A stretch of 64,000 nt of DNA from Niallia sp. Man26 (GTDB lineage Bacteria; Bacillota; Bacilli; Bacillales; Cytobacillaceae), in contig NZ_CP095743.1 of NCBI RefSeq assembly GCF_022049065.2, positions 3,549,001-3,613,000 of the forward strand. Direction: 5' to 3'. Below, piece after piece: positions 7,153 through 15,616 of this stretch. Each line of letters starts with the position of its first letter. The stretch's first letter is position 1. The translations under genes were made by a program, and so were the position numbers. Under the pieces are notes generated by a model. The model was not told the origin of the DNA. It worked only from the letters and a program-made list of their open reading frames with translations, and made no database searches.

Positions 7153-9065
7153 ACTGTTTCTGTTTGAAATAACTCGATGACTTCCGTTTTGGACTTTGCC
7201 TTGATTACTTGCTGTATCACCCTTTTATCTTCAATGATGGAAATGAGCTGCTCATACATTTCCTCTAAATCTCCCTTTGCGTCCTTGCTTATATTTAACA
7301 AGCAGACAACCTGAACCATCTGATTTTCATTCCAGCTTATCGGCTTTGCTAATGTGCAAACAGTCCAGAATGTATCTTTTGTTTCCGGCATGGTCGGATG
7401 AGGGATTGCAACCAAATTGCCAAAGCTAGTGGAGGCAATTCCTTCCCGCTCGAGCACAAGCCTTCCATACTGTTTGGAAACAAGACCTTGTTCATAAAGG
7501 ATATTGCTCAAAAATTCGATAACAGCTTCCTTCGTTTCCAGCTGTTTACCGATAAACACATGGTCTTCAGCAAGATAACTGTCTTTAGTAGCCTTCTTTG
7601 TTGAGGTAAGGCGCTTTTTTATTCCTTTTATATCGTCTGCTTCAAGAAAGTTGCTGACAACTTGCACAGGTGCTGCTAACCTTTCCGCTATCGGAATCGT
7701 GCTGATAACAAGGTCAATTGCAGAAAGATCATAGTCTGCCAGCTTATAGTAATTAATGCATTCCACAATTTCCAGCTCTCTGCTAAACTGCTCCTGCAGC
7801 CTGTAGGACAGCAGCTTTGCACTTCCCACACCTGAAGCACATACAAGAATAACACGCTTTTGCTTCCTGGCTTTTCTTTTCATACGCTCAAGTGCAACAC
7901 CGATATGAAGGGCAATATAGCCGATTTCATCTTCTTCCACTTTAACGGACAGCCAGTCTTCCAAACATTTGCTGGCAATGATGGCTCCTTCAAAGGCACT
8001 TGGGTATTTCACTTTAATATCATTAACGAGCGGATTGCGAATATTCATTTCAAAGCGCAGCCGGTTAATGGCAGGCCTAATATGGAGCGCCAAAGCGTGT
8101 AAAAACTCCCGGTCTGATGTGAAATCCCAATTGAGCTCCTCTTTCAGCCTTGTTACCATACAGCTGACAATTTCTCGTGTCTCATCAAATTCGCGATACT
8201 CTGTCAGCGCATTTTCATGCAGAAGCTTCGTGCCCATCAAGTGGATAATTATATATTCAAGCTCCGCACTAGGAAACGAGAAGCCTGCTAGCGCTTCTAC
8301 CTCTCCAATAATTTCTAACGCTACTTTTTTCTCGAAGGGATGCGCCTCCCCGATTGTATGCTCCAGCTCTCCCATCGCAAAGCCTTGTTCCATCCGTTTG
8401 CAAGCAATCACAATATGATTTGTCAGATTACCTAAGGAAACATCAGAAATTTCAATTTTATGAACATTTACTTTATTAATAATGATTCTTTTTATTTGGT
8501 CAGCAAAGGCTTTCTCTGATAACCTGCTATTGTTTTTAGAAGAGTCTTCCATCAGCCTGTAGTTGGCGAAGCATAATCGCTTTCTGTATTCACTCCCCGC
8601 GACATTTACACCATAGTGAGGCTTGACTAGCAGTGACAGCTTATATTTACCAAGCATTTCCCGAACATGCCGAAGATCCTTTTGAATAGTTGATTTCGAA
8701 ACATACATTTCTCTCTCAAACTGCTCCAGCTTTACATAACCCTCCTGCAGCAAAAGATGTTTCAAGAGAAAATGCACCCTTGTCTTTTGGTCAGAAAAAT
8801 CATAGCCTCCTGAATCGGCTTCCGTCAGAATCGGATTGATTTCCTGCTGGAACACTTCATGGTCTAATATATGTAGACAGTAGCCTTTTCCCTTAATAGG
8901 GCTGATGCTCACTCCAAGTTGCTTGCAGTCACCCTGCATATTCTTCAATTCCTTGCGAATCGTTCTGTCGCTCACACTCAGCTCTTTCGCTATCCATTCA
9001 GCCGTAACCGGTTCCTTATGTCTGCTCAGCAGCAGCAAGATTCCCCTTTGTCTCCCAGACAGCAT
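7143..9065 (-). CDS. LicR/ManR-type PRD transcriptional activator
   Basis: 640 residues from the ATG at 9065, which has GGGAGG upstream; the frame is open 12 codons further but without a site. Order: HTH domain (about 5-60), second HTH (about 80-150), PRD1 (about 170-280), PRD2 (about 285-395, histidines in 'LALHIRPA' and 'IALHIGVA'), a IIB-like domain (about 400-490, 'VCASGVGSAKLL' with the Cys) and a IIA-Fru/Mtl-like domain (about 500-640, His in IPHPTMP). Such proteins activate PTS operons. Phosphorylation by HPr and by the operon's own EII proteins tunes them. The first PTS operon lies directly downstream in the same direction and is the probable target. Confidence 0.9.
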   Translation of the reverse strand: MLSGRQRGILLLLSRHKEPVTAEWIAKELSVSDRTIRKELKNMQGDCKQLGVSISPIKGKGYCLHILDHEVFQQEINPILTEADSGGYDFSDQKTRVHFLLKHLLLQEGYVKLEQFEREMYVSKSTIQKDLRHVREMLGKYKLSLLVKPHYGVNVAGSEYRKRLCFANYRLMEDSSKNNSRLSEKAFADQIKRIIINKVNVHKIEISDVSLGNLTNHIVIACKRMEQGFAMGELEHTIGEAHPFEKKVALEIIGEVEALAGFSFPSAELEYIIIHLMGTKLLHENALTEYREFDETREIVSCMVTRLKEELNWDFTSDREFLHALALHIRPAINRLRFEMNIRNPLVNDIKVKYPSAFEGAIIASKCLEDWLSVKVEEDEIGYIALHIGVALERMKRKARKQKRVILVCASGVGSAKLLSYRLQEQFSRELEIVECINYYKLADYDLSAIDLVISTIPIAERLAAPVQVVSNFLEADDIKGIKKRLTSTKKATKDSYLAEDHVFIGKQLETKEAVIEFLSNILYEQGLVSKQYGRLVLEREGIASTSFGNLVAIPHPTMPETKDTFWTVCTLAKPISWNENQMVQVVCLLNISKDAKGDLEEMYEQLISIIEDKRVIQQVIKAKSKTEVIELFQTETVRS

Positions 9066-9132
9066 GCCAATCCTCCCTTCGCCTGCAGTATTTCCTCTCA
9101 TTATAACAGAAACCGCTTTCTTGTTTCCGAAA

Positions 9133-9165
9133 AATAAACAGCAGCCTGTAAAAAATAGGCTGCCG
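9133..9165 (-). terminator. Intrinsic terminator of the antiporter gene
   Basis: On the minus strand GGCAGCCT pairs with AGGCTGCTG across an A/T-rich loop and is followed by TTTATTTTT. Confidence 0.7.
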
Positions 9166-9172
9166 TTAGTCT

Positions 9173-11203
9173 TTATTCTGCATGCTCATGTAAAGCGGCA
9201 CTTTCGACGTAATTAATAAATCGTCTAAGCTCCTTTACCTGGTCCCTGTTAATCTCTCCACTTTCATACATACTTTGAATTTCTGCTCTTTCTACATCAA
9301 GCACCTTTATACGAAGCTCTTCCTTCTGTTCTTCCTGTATTTCGTCATAATTTCGCGATGATGTTCGCAGTCTTTCCATCATGAGCTTGTAATCAAGGAT
9401 AACTGCATGAATCTGCTGTTTGAGCTCTTCCATTTCCTCTGCATAGTCCTTTAGGAAATCGATTGCTGCCTGCATGGCCTGCAGCTGAACATCCTTGCCT
9501 TTCTCCAGCTTGGCAATCGCCAATTCCTTATCTTTACGATAAAACTTTCTTACCTTTTTCCACTTTCTCAGCATTCTTCCGACAAGATAAAGGGTACCAG
9601 ACTGCAAACTGCCAGCTAATGCCTCTTCCCTGTATTCAAGCGACCTCTCAAATGTACAGAAAAGCTCTTCATCGATTTTGTTCTTATCCATTAGTGACTG
9701 GATATATCTTCTTTCTGCTTTGACTGCCTTGATGCGGATTTCCGTTTTCACATCCAATTCCACATCTGTTGCCGAAATCTTCTTGCCTTGGTCTCTTGCC
9801 AGTTCACGAATTCGGCGCCGGTATTCTCCGATTAGCTCGTAAGCGGCTGTCTTATTTTCCTCATTGACTACAGACCTGATCTGGTCGACAGCTTTCTCTA
9901 GCAGTCTCTGCTTAAATGGAGACAAATCCTTTTCTCCTTCTGCATCCTCCATATCTTCTCCTTTACTTAAGACTGGAAGAAACACGGTTGCTACAATTAA
10001 TGTAAACAGAATAACTCCTGCTGCTAAAAACAAGAGCAAGGACCTTGCTGGGAAAGGATCTCCGCTGTCTAAAAAGTAGGGAATCGATAATATCCCTGCC
10101 ATTGTCACAGCACCGCGCACACCTGTTAAACAGACGAACAAGGCATTTTTTATATCTGGTTTTTTAGCACCCTTGTTCAAATAACGATATTCAAAATGAG
10201 CAAACACATATGCCCAAACAAAACGAATGCCTAATATAACAAGGCCGATGGCGAGACAATAGCCGATAACGAGCCAATTGCCGATACTTGGATCTGAAAC
10301 GGTCTCTCTCATCGAGGATGGAATGTTCAAGCCTAACAGTAAGAACACAACTCCATTTAATGTAAACAGAATAAGCGACCAAATATTCTCTGTCAGCACC
10401 TGTTCTTCAGGGCTTGCAGATTCGCGCCTTTCCCTTACTAATGAATGAACGATCCCGCCAACAACGACAGCGATTACGCCAGATGCGTGAAGCAAATCCT
10501 CTGTCACGATGAAAATGATGAACGGAGTAATGATATGCAGCAAGGAATGAAAAGTAACATCATTGATTCCTTGTTTGCGTAAAATAAATCGCACCCATGT
10601 GATTAGCAACGCCAACGCCGCTCCAAGCAAAGCTCCTAATATAAATTTATATACAAAATCAAGAGTTGCCTCATGCAAGGAGAAATAACCTGTCACAACT
10701 GCCGCAACAGCATAGTTAAAGGCAACTAAGCCAGAGGCATCATTAATCAGCGATTCTCCTCTGACAAGATGAAGCACGCCAGCTGGAATGTGAATGCGTT
10801 TGGCAATTCCATTAACAGCGACAGGATCTGTCGGTGACAGGATGGCTGCAAGTGCAAATGCTGCAGCGAGAGGTATGACCGGTATCATCCAATGAATGAA
10901 ATAACCGCCGCCGATTGCTGTCAGGATAACAAGGATAATCGCATTTCCGAAAATCGGCGCCCTCATATTCCACAGCTCCTCTCTAGGAAAATACCGTCCG
11001 TCATTATAAAGAAGCGGTGCTACAAACAGCAGCAGAAACCATTCTGTTTCTATTTCAAAGGAGATATCCTCAAAAAAGAAAGCTAACAGCATTCCAAACG
11101 CAATTTGAGTGAGCGCCGTTGGAATGGAAGGTATGTAGTGACTGATAATATTAGATATCAGTAAGGATAATAACAGTAAAATAATCGTAATCAGTAAATC
11201 CAT
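9173..11203 (-). CDS. CPA1-family Na+/H+ antiporter, NhaK-like
   Basis: 676 residues. Residues 1 to about 415 hold some 12 membrane helices with the CPA1 motifs 'LSPTDPVAV' and 'GESLINDASGLV', where the Asp residues bind cations. The last 260 residues are a charged, mostly helical cytoplasmic tail of the kind that regulates transport in NhaK/NHE proteins. The ATG at 11203 follows AAGGGAGA; the frame is open a further 11 codons. It exchanges internal Na+, K+ or Li+ for protons to keep pH and ion balance. It is a single gene divergent from a small membrane-protein gene. Confidence 0.9.
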   Translation of the reverse strand: MDLLITIILLLLSLLISNIISHYIPSIPTALTQIAFGMLLAFFFEDISFEIETEWFLLLFVAPLLYNDGRYFPREELWNMRAPIFGNAIILVILTAIGGGYFIHWMIPVIPLAAAFALAAILSPTDPVAVNGIAKRIHIPAGVLHLVRGESLINDASGLVAFNYAVAAVVTGYFSLHEATLDFVYKFILGALLGAALALLITWVRFILRKQGINDVTFHSLLHIITPFIIFIVTEDLLHASGVIAVVVGGIVHSLVRERRESASPEEQVLTENIWSLILFTLNGVVFLLLGLNIPSSMRETVSDPSIGNWLVIGYCLAIGLVILGIRFVWAYVFAHFEYRYLNKGAKKPDIKNALFVCLTGVRGAVTMAGILSIPYFLDSGDPFPARSLLLFLAAGVILFTLIVATVFLPVLSKGEDMEDAEGEKDLSPFKQRLLEKAVDQIRSVVNEENKTAAYELIGEYRRRIRELARDQGKKISATDVELDVKTEIRIKAVKAERRYIQSLMDKNKIDEELFCTFERSLEYREEALAGSLQSGTLYLVGRMLRKWKKVRKFYRKDKELAIAKLEKGKDVQLQAMQAAIDFLKDYAEEMEELKQQIHAVILDYKLMMERLRTSSRNYDEIQEEQKEELRIKVLDVERAEIQSMYESGEINRDQVKELRRFINYVESAALHEHAE

Positions 11204-11384
11204 GGCATTCTCCCTTGAAAAAATGAAATTTGGCATAGTTTTTGTCTTGTAAGGAACTTTTATGTTAGTACGTTAACGAATGTGAAATGAAAACCAGTAT
11301 TTAAGAGGAAATAAATTACATTTAATGTTATAATATTTACAAGTAACGGAAAATTCCCATTTTACTGTAAAGGAGGTAACTGAA

Positions 11385-11654
11385 ATGTACTCCACTATTT
11401 TCTTCACCGTGATTGGTATTTATGTGCTGCTTTCCATTGTAATGCTGCCAGTTCAATACCGCTTTCTCGTAGCATTAAAGGAAGAAGAACGTAAGTACAA
11501 AGCAAAAGGCAAAACACAGGGAGAAATGTACGACGAGATGAATGCAGGTGAATTAGTGCTGCACAGCCATAATCAAGGAAATGCTCTATTCTTCCTTGCC
11601 AATATTATGGCATCCATCGTTTATAAAATAAAACATCCAAAGACAAGCATATAA
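11385..11654 (+). CDS. Small membrane protein, DUF3949-like
   Basis: 89 residues with one N-terminal membrane helix (about 4-26), a charged middle with 'KGKTQGEMYDEM' and a second weak hydrophobic stretch (about 65-80). This resembles the Bacillus DUF3949 family, whose function is not known. AAAGGAGG precedes the ATG and a TATAAT lies at 11329-11334. A terminator follows. The family call is from memory of the pattern. Confidence 0.6.
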   Translation: MYSTIFFTVIGIYVLLSIVMLPVQYRFLVALKEEERKYKAKGKTQGEMYDEMNAGELVLHSHNQGNALFFLANIMASIVYKIKHPKTSI

Positions 11655-11663
11655 GGAACCTTT

Positions 11664-11690
11664 AGCAGCCTCCACAAGGCTGCTTTGATT
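11664..11690 (+). terminator. Intrinsic terminator
   Basis: AGCAGCCT and AGGCTGCT flank a five-base loop, followed by TTGATTTTTT, directly after the DUF3949-like gene. Confidence 0.75.
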
Positions 11691-11720
11691 TTTTACCCTA
11701 TTACACTAAATGGAGGCTCT

Positions 11721-11954
11721 ATGAAAACAACGATCATCAGTGCTGCATGTATCCTGTCTTCTGTGCTATTATTTTCTACCCGTTATATGTTTATAGCCAT
11801 CTTATGTACCACTCAAAACACTTCAGCAGCAAATTTTCACGATTTACTTGAAGAACATGGCGGACCCTTGCTTACTCTTAGTGTGATTGCCTTGCTTATC
11901 GGGCTCGGAATTTTACTGCCAAACCTATTTAAAAAGCGAGAAACCACCAATTAA
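11721..11954 (+). CDS. Small two-helix membrane protein, unknown
   Basis: 77 residues from an ATG with GGAGG at good spacing; the upstream part of the open frame runs through the preceding terminator and is unlikely to be translated. It has an N-terminal hydrophobic segment (about 5-29), a short polar loop containing 'DLLEEHGGP', a second segment (about 48-67) and a KKRE tail. I do not recognise the family. Confidence 0.55.
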   Translation: MKTTIISAACILSSVLLFSTRYMFIAILCTTQNTSAANFHDLLEEHGGPLLTLSVIALLIGLGILLPNLFKKRETTN

Positions 11955-12036
11955 GTAATATTTAGTATCCAACACACATATATGTATTTTTATGGTAAAA
12001 TAAATATATGGATATTTTTGTAAAAAGGAGCGTTGG

Positions 12037-12198
12037 ATGAATACTAAGTGGTTAAATGTTATTTCTTTATTTTTATTTCTTGCCGCCATTACTTATAAAG
12101 TAATTGGCCATCATACAATGAATGCGGCAGGTGTAATCATTGTCTTATTGTTTATTGTCTTAAATATTGCGGCATTAATGAAGAAGGATGCTACATAG
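12037..12198 (+). CDS. Small two-helix membrane protein, 53 residues
   Basis: A 53-codon gene with AAGGAG eight bases before the ATG. The product is almost wholly hydrophobic: helix about 4-22, a short turn containing His-His, helix about 30-48 and the basic end MKKDAT. A strong terminator starts at its stop codon, which supports a real transcript. Function unknown. Confidence 0.55.
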   Translation: MNTKWLNVISLFLFLAAITYKVIGHHTMNAAGVIIVLLFIVLNIAALMKKDAT

Positions 12199-12199
12199 A

Positions 12200-12236
12200 A
12201 AAGGAAGGAAGACTGATTTGTATCTTCCTTCCTTTT
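12200..12236. terminator. Bidirectional intrinsic terminator
   Basis: AAAGGAAGGAAGA pairs with TCTTCCTTCCTTT around a ten-base loop between two convergent small genes, with T-rich flanks on both strands. Confidence 0.75.
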
Positions 12237-12501
12237 ATTTAAAGATAGCACCGACAGCTAACAGAACAAGAGCGACTAAATGAAGCCAAACTGTATATTT
12301 AATAATAATCAGCGCCCATAATTTCTTTCGCAGTCCAAACACAAGTACTAGCAGGAAAAATCCAAAACTGAATAAGCTGCGAATGATATTTCCTTCTATT
12401 AGGAAAAAAAGAAGATTTACAAAAAAAGATATAACAAATAAGACTATATAAGTGTTAGAACCTTTCGCTTTTTTTCTGGATTCCTGTTCAAATTCGTACA
12501 T
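12235..12501 (-). CDS. Small membrane protein, unknown
   Basis: 88 residues: a charged N-terminus (EFEQESRKKAKG) and then three hydrophobic segments (about 18-36, 42-58, 62-85). I do not recognise the family. It is a single gene between convergent terminators. No strong AGGAGG site is visible (an ACGAGGT stretch lies upstream of the ATG), which lowers certainty about the start. Confidence 0.5.
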   Translation of the reverse strand: MYEFEQESRKKAKGSNTYIVLFVISFFVNLLFFLIEGNIIRSLFSFGFFLLVLVFGLRKKLWALIIIKYTVWLHLVALVLLAVGAIFK

Positions 12502-12562
12502 TTATGTACCTCGTATATTTCGTTTTTCATTTTCTGTTAATGATAATATACAATGATAATAG

Positions 12563-12588
12563 CAAAAAAAGCTGCCATCAGCAGCTTT
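12563..12588 (-). terminator. Intrinsic terminator of the catabolic operon
   Basis: On the minus strand AAGCTGC, loop TGATG, GCAGCTT and then a run of T, shortly after the PFK-like gene. Confidence 0.75.
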
Positions 12589-12607
12589 CTAAAAAATCTT
12601 TACAAAT

Positions 12608-13534
12608 TTAATAAGGCAAAAACGGCTCTTTATTTGTACTAGAAAGCACCTTCCCTAATTCCAATTCAACTATAGCATTAGCGTGAACAGCAAGGCATAT
12701 GCCGCTTTTGCCTGCAAGCAATGTTTCCACACTTTTTTCACCGAATTTAATGCCCATGATACGATCGGTAACAGAAGGTTTTCCGCCTCGTTGAATATGA
12801 CCAAGCACTAGTGGATGGATTTTAAATTCGGAATGACTTTCGATTTCTGCTTTAAACTTTTCTGCACTAATCGCACCCTCCGCCAAAATATAAATTTGGC
12901 TTTTTCCAGCAGAACTTCTCATTCCTTCTAGCACTTTTTCTAAGTTCCAGTCTTCGCTTGTGCCGATGATGCCGTCAGCAGCTGTTGCCAGGCCGGCCCA
13001 GATGGCGATATCAGAGGCTTCACGGCCCATTACTTCTATACCAAAAATATGCTTATGGCTTGCTGCTGATGTTTTTATTTTATCAATGGCATCAACGGCA
13101 TTTTCTACAGCAGTGTGAAAGCCAAGTGTGATATCCGTAAGGGCAATATCATTATCTATCGTTCCAGGTATGGCAGCAACAGGGAAGCCCAATTGGGACA
13201 AGGCTTTAGCGCCTTGATAACTGCCGTCTCCGCCAATTACAACAAGCCCGTCTATTTCATGCTTCCTTAAGATATCTACTGCTTTTGTTTGGATGTCTTT
13301 GTCTGCAAACTCGGGAAAGCGTTGCGTACCGAGAATGGTTCCGCCAATATCAATGACTTTAAACAGCTCTGATTCAGTTAACAGTATAAACTCTTCCTTT
13401 ATGATGCCAATATAGCCATTTACACAGCCAAAAACTTGTATTTCATGGCGTGCTGCTTCCTTTACGACTCCAAACAGGGCAGCATTCATGCCTGGTGAAT
13501 CACCGCCGCTCGTAATGACTGCGAGCTTCTTCAT
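12608..13534 (-). CDS. PFK-A-family sugar kinase with altered substrate pocket
   Basis: 308 residues, slightly shorter than true 6-phosphofructokinases (about 319). The ATG at 13534 follows GGAGG. The ATP and catalytic elements are intact: GGDSPGMNAA, GGDGS (an ATP-type Gly, not the PPi-type Asp), the GTIDNDI catalytic aspartates, IEVMGR and GHIQRGG. In an ungapped comparison with E. coli PfkA the two arginines from the neighbouring subunit that hold the 6-phosphate (Arg162, Arg243) are both His here. Effector-site arginines 21, 25 and 154 are Phe, Lys and Lys. So it is probably an unregulated kinase for another sugar or sugar acid. It is the last gene of the GntP-RpiB-kinase unit. The substrate is inferred to be unusual, not known. 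Confidence 0.85.
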   Translation of the reverse strand: MKKLAVITSGGDSPGMNAALFGVVKEAARHEIQVFGCVNGYIGIIKEEFILLTESELFKVIDIGGTILGTQRFPEFADKDIQTKAVDILRKHEIDGLVVIGGDGSYQGAKALSQLGFPVAAIPGTIDNDIALTDITLGFHTAVENAVDAIDKIKTSAASHKHIFGIEVMGREASDIAIWAGLATAADGIIGTSEDWNLEKVLEGMRSSAGKSQIYILAEGAISAEKFKAEIESHSEFKIHPLVLGHIQRGGKPSVTDRIMGIKFGEKSVETLLAGKSGICLAVHANAIVELELGKVLSSTNKEPFLPY

Positions 13535-13555
13535 AGTAACTTCCTCCAATACTTC

Positions 13556-14005
13556 TTAGCATAGGAATTCTTCTTCGATATCAGCAATCATGCCAATTCT
13601 TCTTGCATGTCTGCCTCCCTCGAATTCTGCATCTAACCAAGCCTTTACAATTTCTTTTGCTAAAACACTGCCGACTATTCTTCCGCCAAACGCTAAAATA
13701 TTCGTATTATTATGCTGTTTTGATAGCCTTGCTGTTGCCGGTTCACTGCAGACTACTGCTCGGATGCCTTTGACCTTATTGGCAGCAATCGATATGCCCA
13801 CACCCGTTCCACAAATTAAAATACCTGCATCTACTTTATTTGCCACAACATCCTCTGCAACCATTTTGCCATATTGAGGGTAGTCTGTGCTTTCTCCTGA
13901 CTTAGGTGAATACTCTATTACATCATGCCCTAATTCTTGTAAATATTCCGCGATAACAGGTCTTAAATCATCGCCGCCATGGTCACATCCAATTGCTATT
14001 TTCAT
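13556..14005 (-). CDS. RpiB/LacAB-family sugar-phosphate isomerase
   Basis: 149 residues, the normal family length. Landmarks are the N-terminal 'CDHGGDDLRP' (Asp-His pair), the phosphate/anion loop 'ICGTGVGISIAANK' with the catalytic-type Cys, and 'KQHNNTNILAFGGR'. These enzymes interconvert aldose and ketose phosphates (ribose 5-P/ribulose 5-P, galactose 6-P/tagatose 6-P, and others). It lies between the GntP permease and the PFK-like kinase with short gaps and a purine-rich RBS, so it works on the same imported compound. The exact substrate cannot be assigned. Confidence 0.88.
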   Translation of the reverse strand: MKIAIGCDHGGDDLRPVIAEYLQELGHDVIEYSPKSGESTDYPQYGKMVAEDVVANKVDAGILICGTGVGISIAANKVKGIRAVVCSEPATARLSKQHNNTNILAFGGRIVGSVLAKEIVKAWLDAEFEGGRHARRIGMIADIEEEFLC

Positions 14006-14027
14006 CGTAAAACCTCCTAATTATAGT

Positions 14028-15377
14028 TTATACAAATAAGTCTAAAATCAGCGTGCAAACCAAGCCAATAACAGAAGAAATTGTGGAAAGAACGGTATAT
14101 GTTCCAAATGTTTCTTTCAGCGTCATGCCCGAATATTCCTTCACGATCCAAAACGCAGCATCATTAACGTGAGAACAAATCGTGCTGCCGCAGCCTATTG
14201 CCAAAGTTACGAGCGCTAAATTAACTTCTGGGTGCATTGCAAGCATTGGTGTGACTAAACCAACTGTGGAGATGGCCGCAACCGTTCCAGACCCAAGAGC
14301 TATTCTTAATATCGCAGCCACAATCCACGCAAATAAAACTGGTGATAATGCAGAGCCTTCGAATAGTTCTGCGATATATTCGCCAACACCGCCTTCAATG
14401 ATGACTTGTTTAAAGGCACCGCCTCCGCCGATAATTAGCAGCATCATCCCAATCGAATTAATAGATTTCGTACAGGATTTCATTAAATCCACCATAGCAA
14501 TGTTTCTTTTTATGCCCATTGTATAAATCGCAACTAACAGCGAAATAATCATTGCAGTGGAAGGCTCACCAAGAAATTGCAGCACCTTAAAAATAAGGCC
14601 GTCATGATAATTCAGTGCTTCTTCAATAATTTTAATAACAGCAGCAATTGCCAGCAGAATTACTGGCAGCATCGCTGTAAATACACTGATGCCAAAGCCT
14701 GGTGTTTCTTCTAATTTAAAAGATTTCTCTTCCTTAAAAACTCCGTCTGGGGTAACCTTTTCAAAGGCACTTGGCACGATTCTTTTAGCAATATTCGGAT
14801 AGATGACTCCTGCGATAATCACACAAGGAATCGAAATAATCAGCCCGTATAAAAGAACAGTCCCAACATCTGCGCCAAGTCCGTTCGCAACTGTCGTAAT
14901 ACCTGGATGCGGCGGCAAAAAACTGTGTGTGATCAGCAAAGCCGCACTCATATGCAAAATCAATTTAACAATCGAGATTTTCACTTCTTTTGCGATTGTG
15001 AATATAATCGGTACGATTAACACAAAGGCTACTTCATAAAACAAGGCGATACCGACGATAAAGGAAGCAATAACAACCGCCCAATGAATTTTATTTTTTC
15101 CGAACTTATTGATAAGCGTCATCGCAATCCGGTTTGCTCCGCCAGCATCAGCGATTAATTTACCTAGCATAGCACCAAGTCCAAAGATTAACGCTATATG
15201 TCCTAATGTACTGCCTAATCCATTTTCAACAATTAGTCCAATCTCTTCTAAAGGTATCCCTAAAAGCAGGGCAACGATAAAAGAGACAATAATCAGTGAG
15301 AAGAAGGTATTTAATTTCAGCTTCATAATTAAAAAGATTAATATTATTACCCCAACAGATACGTAAAGTAATGGCAT
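14028..15377 (-). CDS. GntP-family permease
   Basis: 449 residues with about 12-14 membrane helices and GntP/ArsB-like motifs ('FGLGAMLGKLIADAGGANRIA', 'FLPPHPG', 'GCGSTICSHVNDAAFW', each in place). These are gluconate:H+ symporters and relatives that carry other sugar acids or polyols. The ATG at 15377 has GAGGTG six bases upstream; an in-frame GTG three codons earlier lies within that site. It is the first gene of the permease-isomerase-kinase unit and is preceded by an operator also found before the transketolase unit. An acidic sugar or related polyol is the likely cargo. Confidence 0.88.
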   Translation of the reverse strand: MPLLYVSVGVIILIFLIMKLKLNTFFSLIIVSFIVALLLGIPLEEIGLIVENGLGSTLGHIALIFGLGAMLGKLIADAGGANRIAMTLINKFGKNKIHWAVVIASFIVGIALFYEVAFVLIVPIIFTIAKEVKISIVKLILHMSAALLITHSFLPPHPGITTVANGLGADVGTVLLYGLIISIPCVIIAGVIYPNIAKRIVPSAFEKVTPDGVFKEEKSFKLEETPGFGISVFTAMLPVILLAIAAVIKIIEEALNYHDGLIFKVLQFLGEPSTAMIISLLVAIYTMGIKRNIAMVDLMKSCTKSINSIGMMLLIIGGGGAFKQVIIEGGVGEYIAELFEGSALSPVLFAWIVAAILRIALGSGTVAAISTVGLVTPMLAMHPEVNLALVTLAIGCGSTICSHVNDAAFWIVKEYSGMTLKETFGTYTVLSTISSVIGLVCTLILDLFV

Positions 15378-15438
15378 ATTATTCACCTCAGCCTTTTTAT
15401 TGGTTCGAACTTCACTACAATGAATCTATCAGTCTAGC

Positions 15439-15460
15439 ATTATATTTGAATACGCTTTCT
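15439..15460 (-). promoter_or_regulatory. -10 element and cre-like site of the gntP unit
   Basis: A perfect TATAAT on the minus strand at 15439-15444. Directly upstream, AGAAAGCGTATTCA (minus strand, 15447-15460) matches the cre consensus at 12 of 14 positions and would sit between -10 and -35. The -35 is weak. Confidence 0.4.
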
Positions 15461-15475
15461 TTTTTACTTAACATT

Positions 15476-15503
15476 TGTATACTTATCTTCTTGTATGCTA
15501 AGT
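15476..15503. promoter_or_regulatory. Shared operator motif upstream of gntP
   Basis: TGTATACTTAT, three bases, then CTTGTATGCTAAGT. The same two elements occur before the transketolase genes (19064-19099). They are probably bound by the GntR/FCD regulator encoded next door. Confidence 0.5.
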
Positions 15504-15539
15504 ACACTAAAAAAATAAAGCAGTTACTATTAAATAATA

Positions 15540-15593
15540 TGTTGAGAGCGCCTAAAGCCATTCCTAAGCAATCCTGTTTAGGCTATCTCAACA
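15540..15593. other. Stem-loop between the GntR gene and gntP
   Basis: TGTTGAGA (15540-15547) pairs with TCTCAACA (15586-15593), and after a three-base internal loop CCTAAA pairs with TTTAGG. No long T run follows on either strand, so it is a weak terminator at best. It may insulate or attenuate read-through from the regulator gene. Confidence 0.4.
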
Positions 15594-15616
15594 AATTATG
15601 TAATAAAAGCAGCTCA

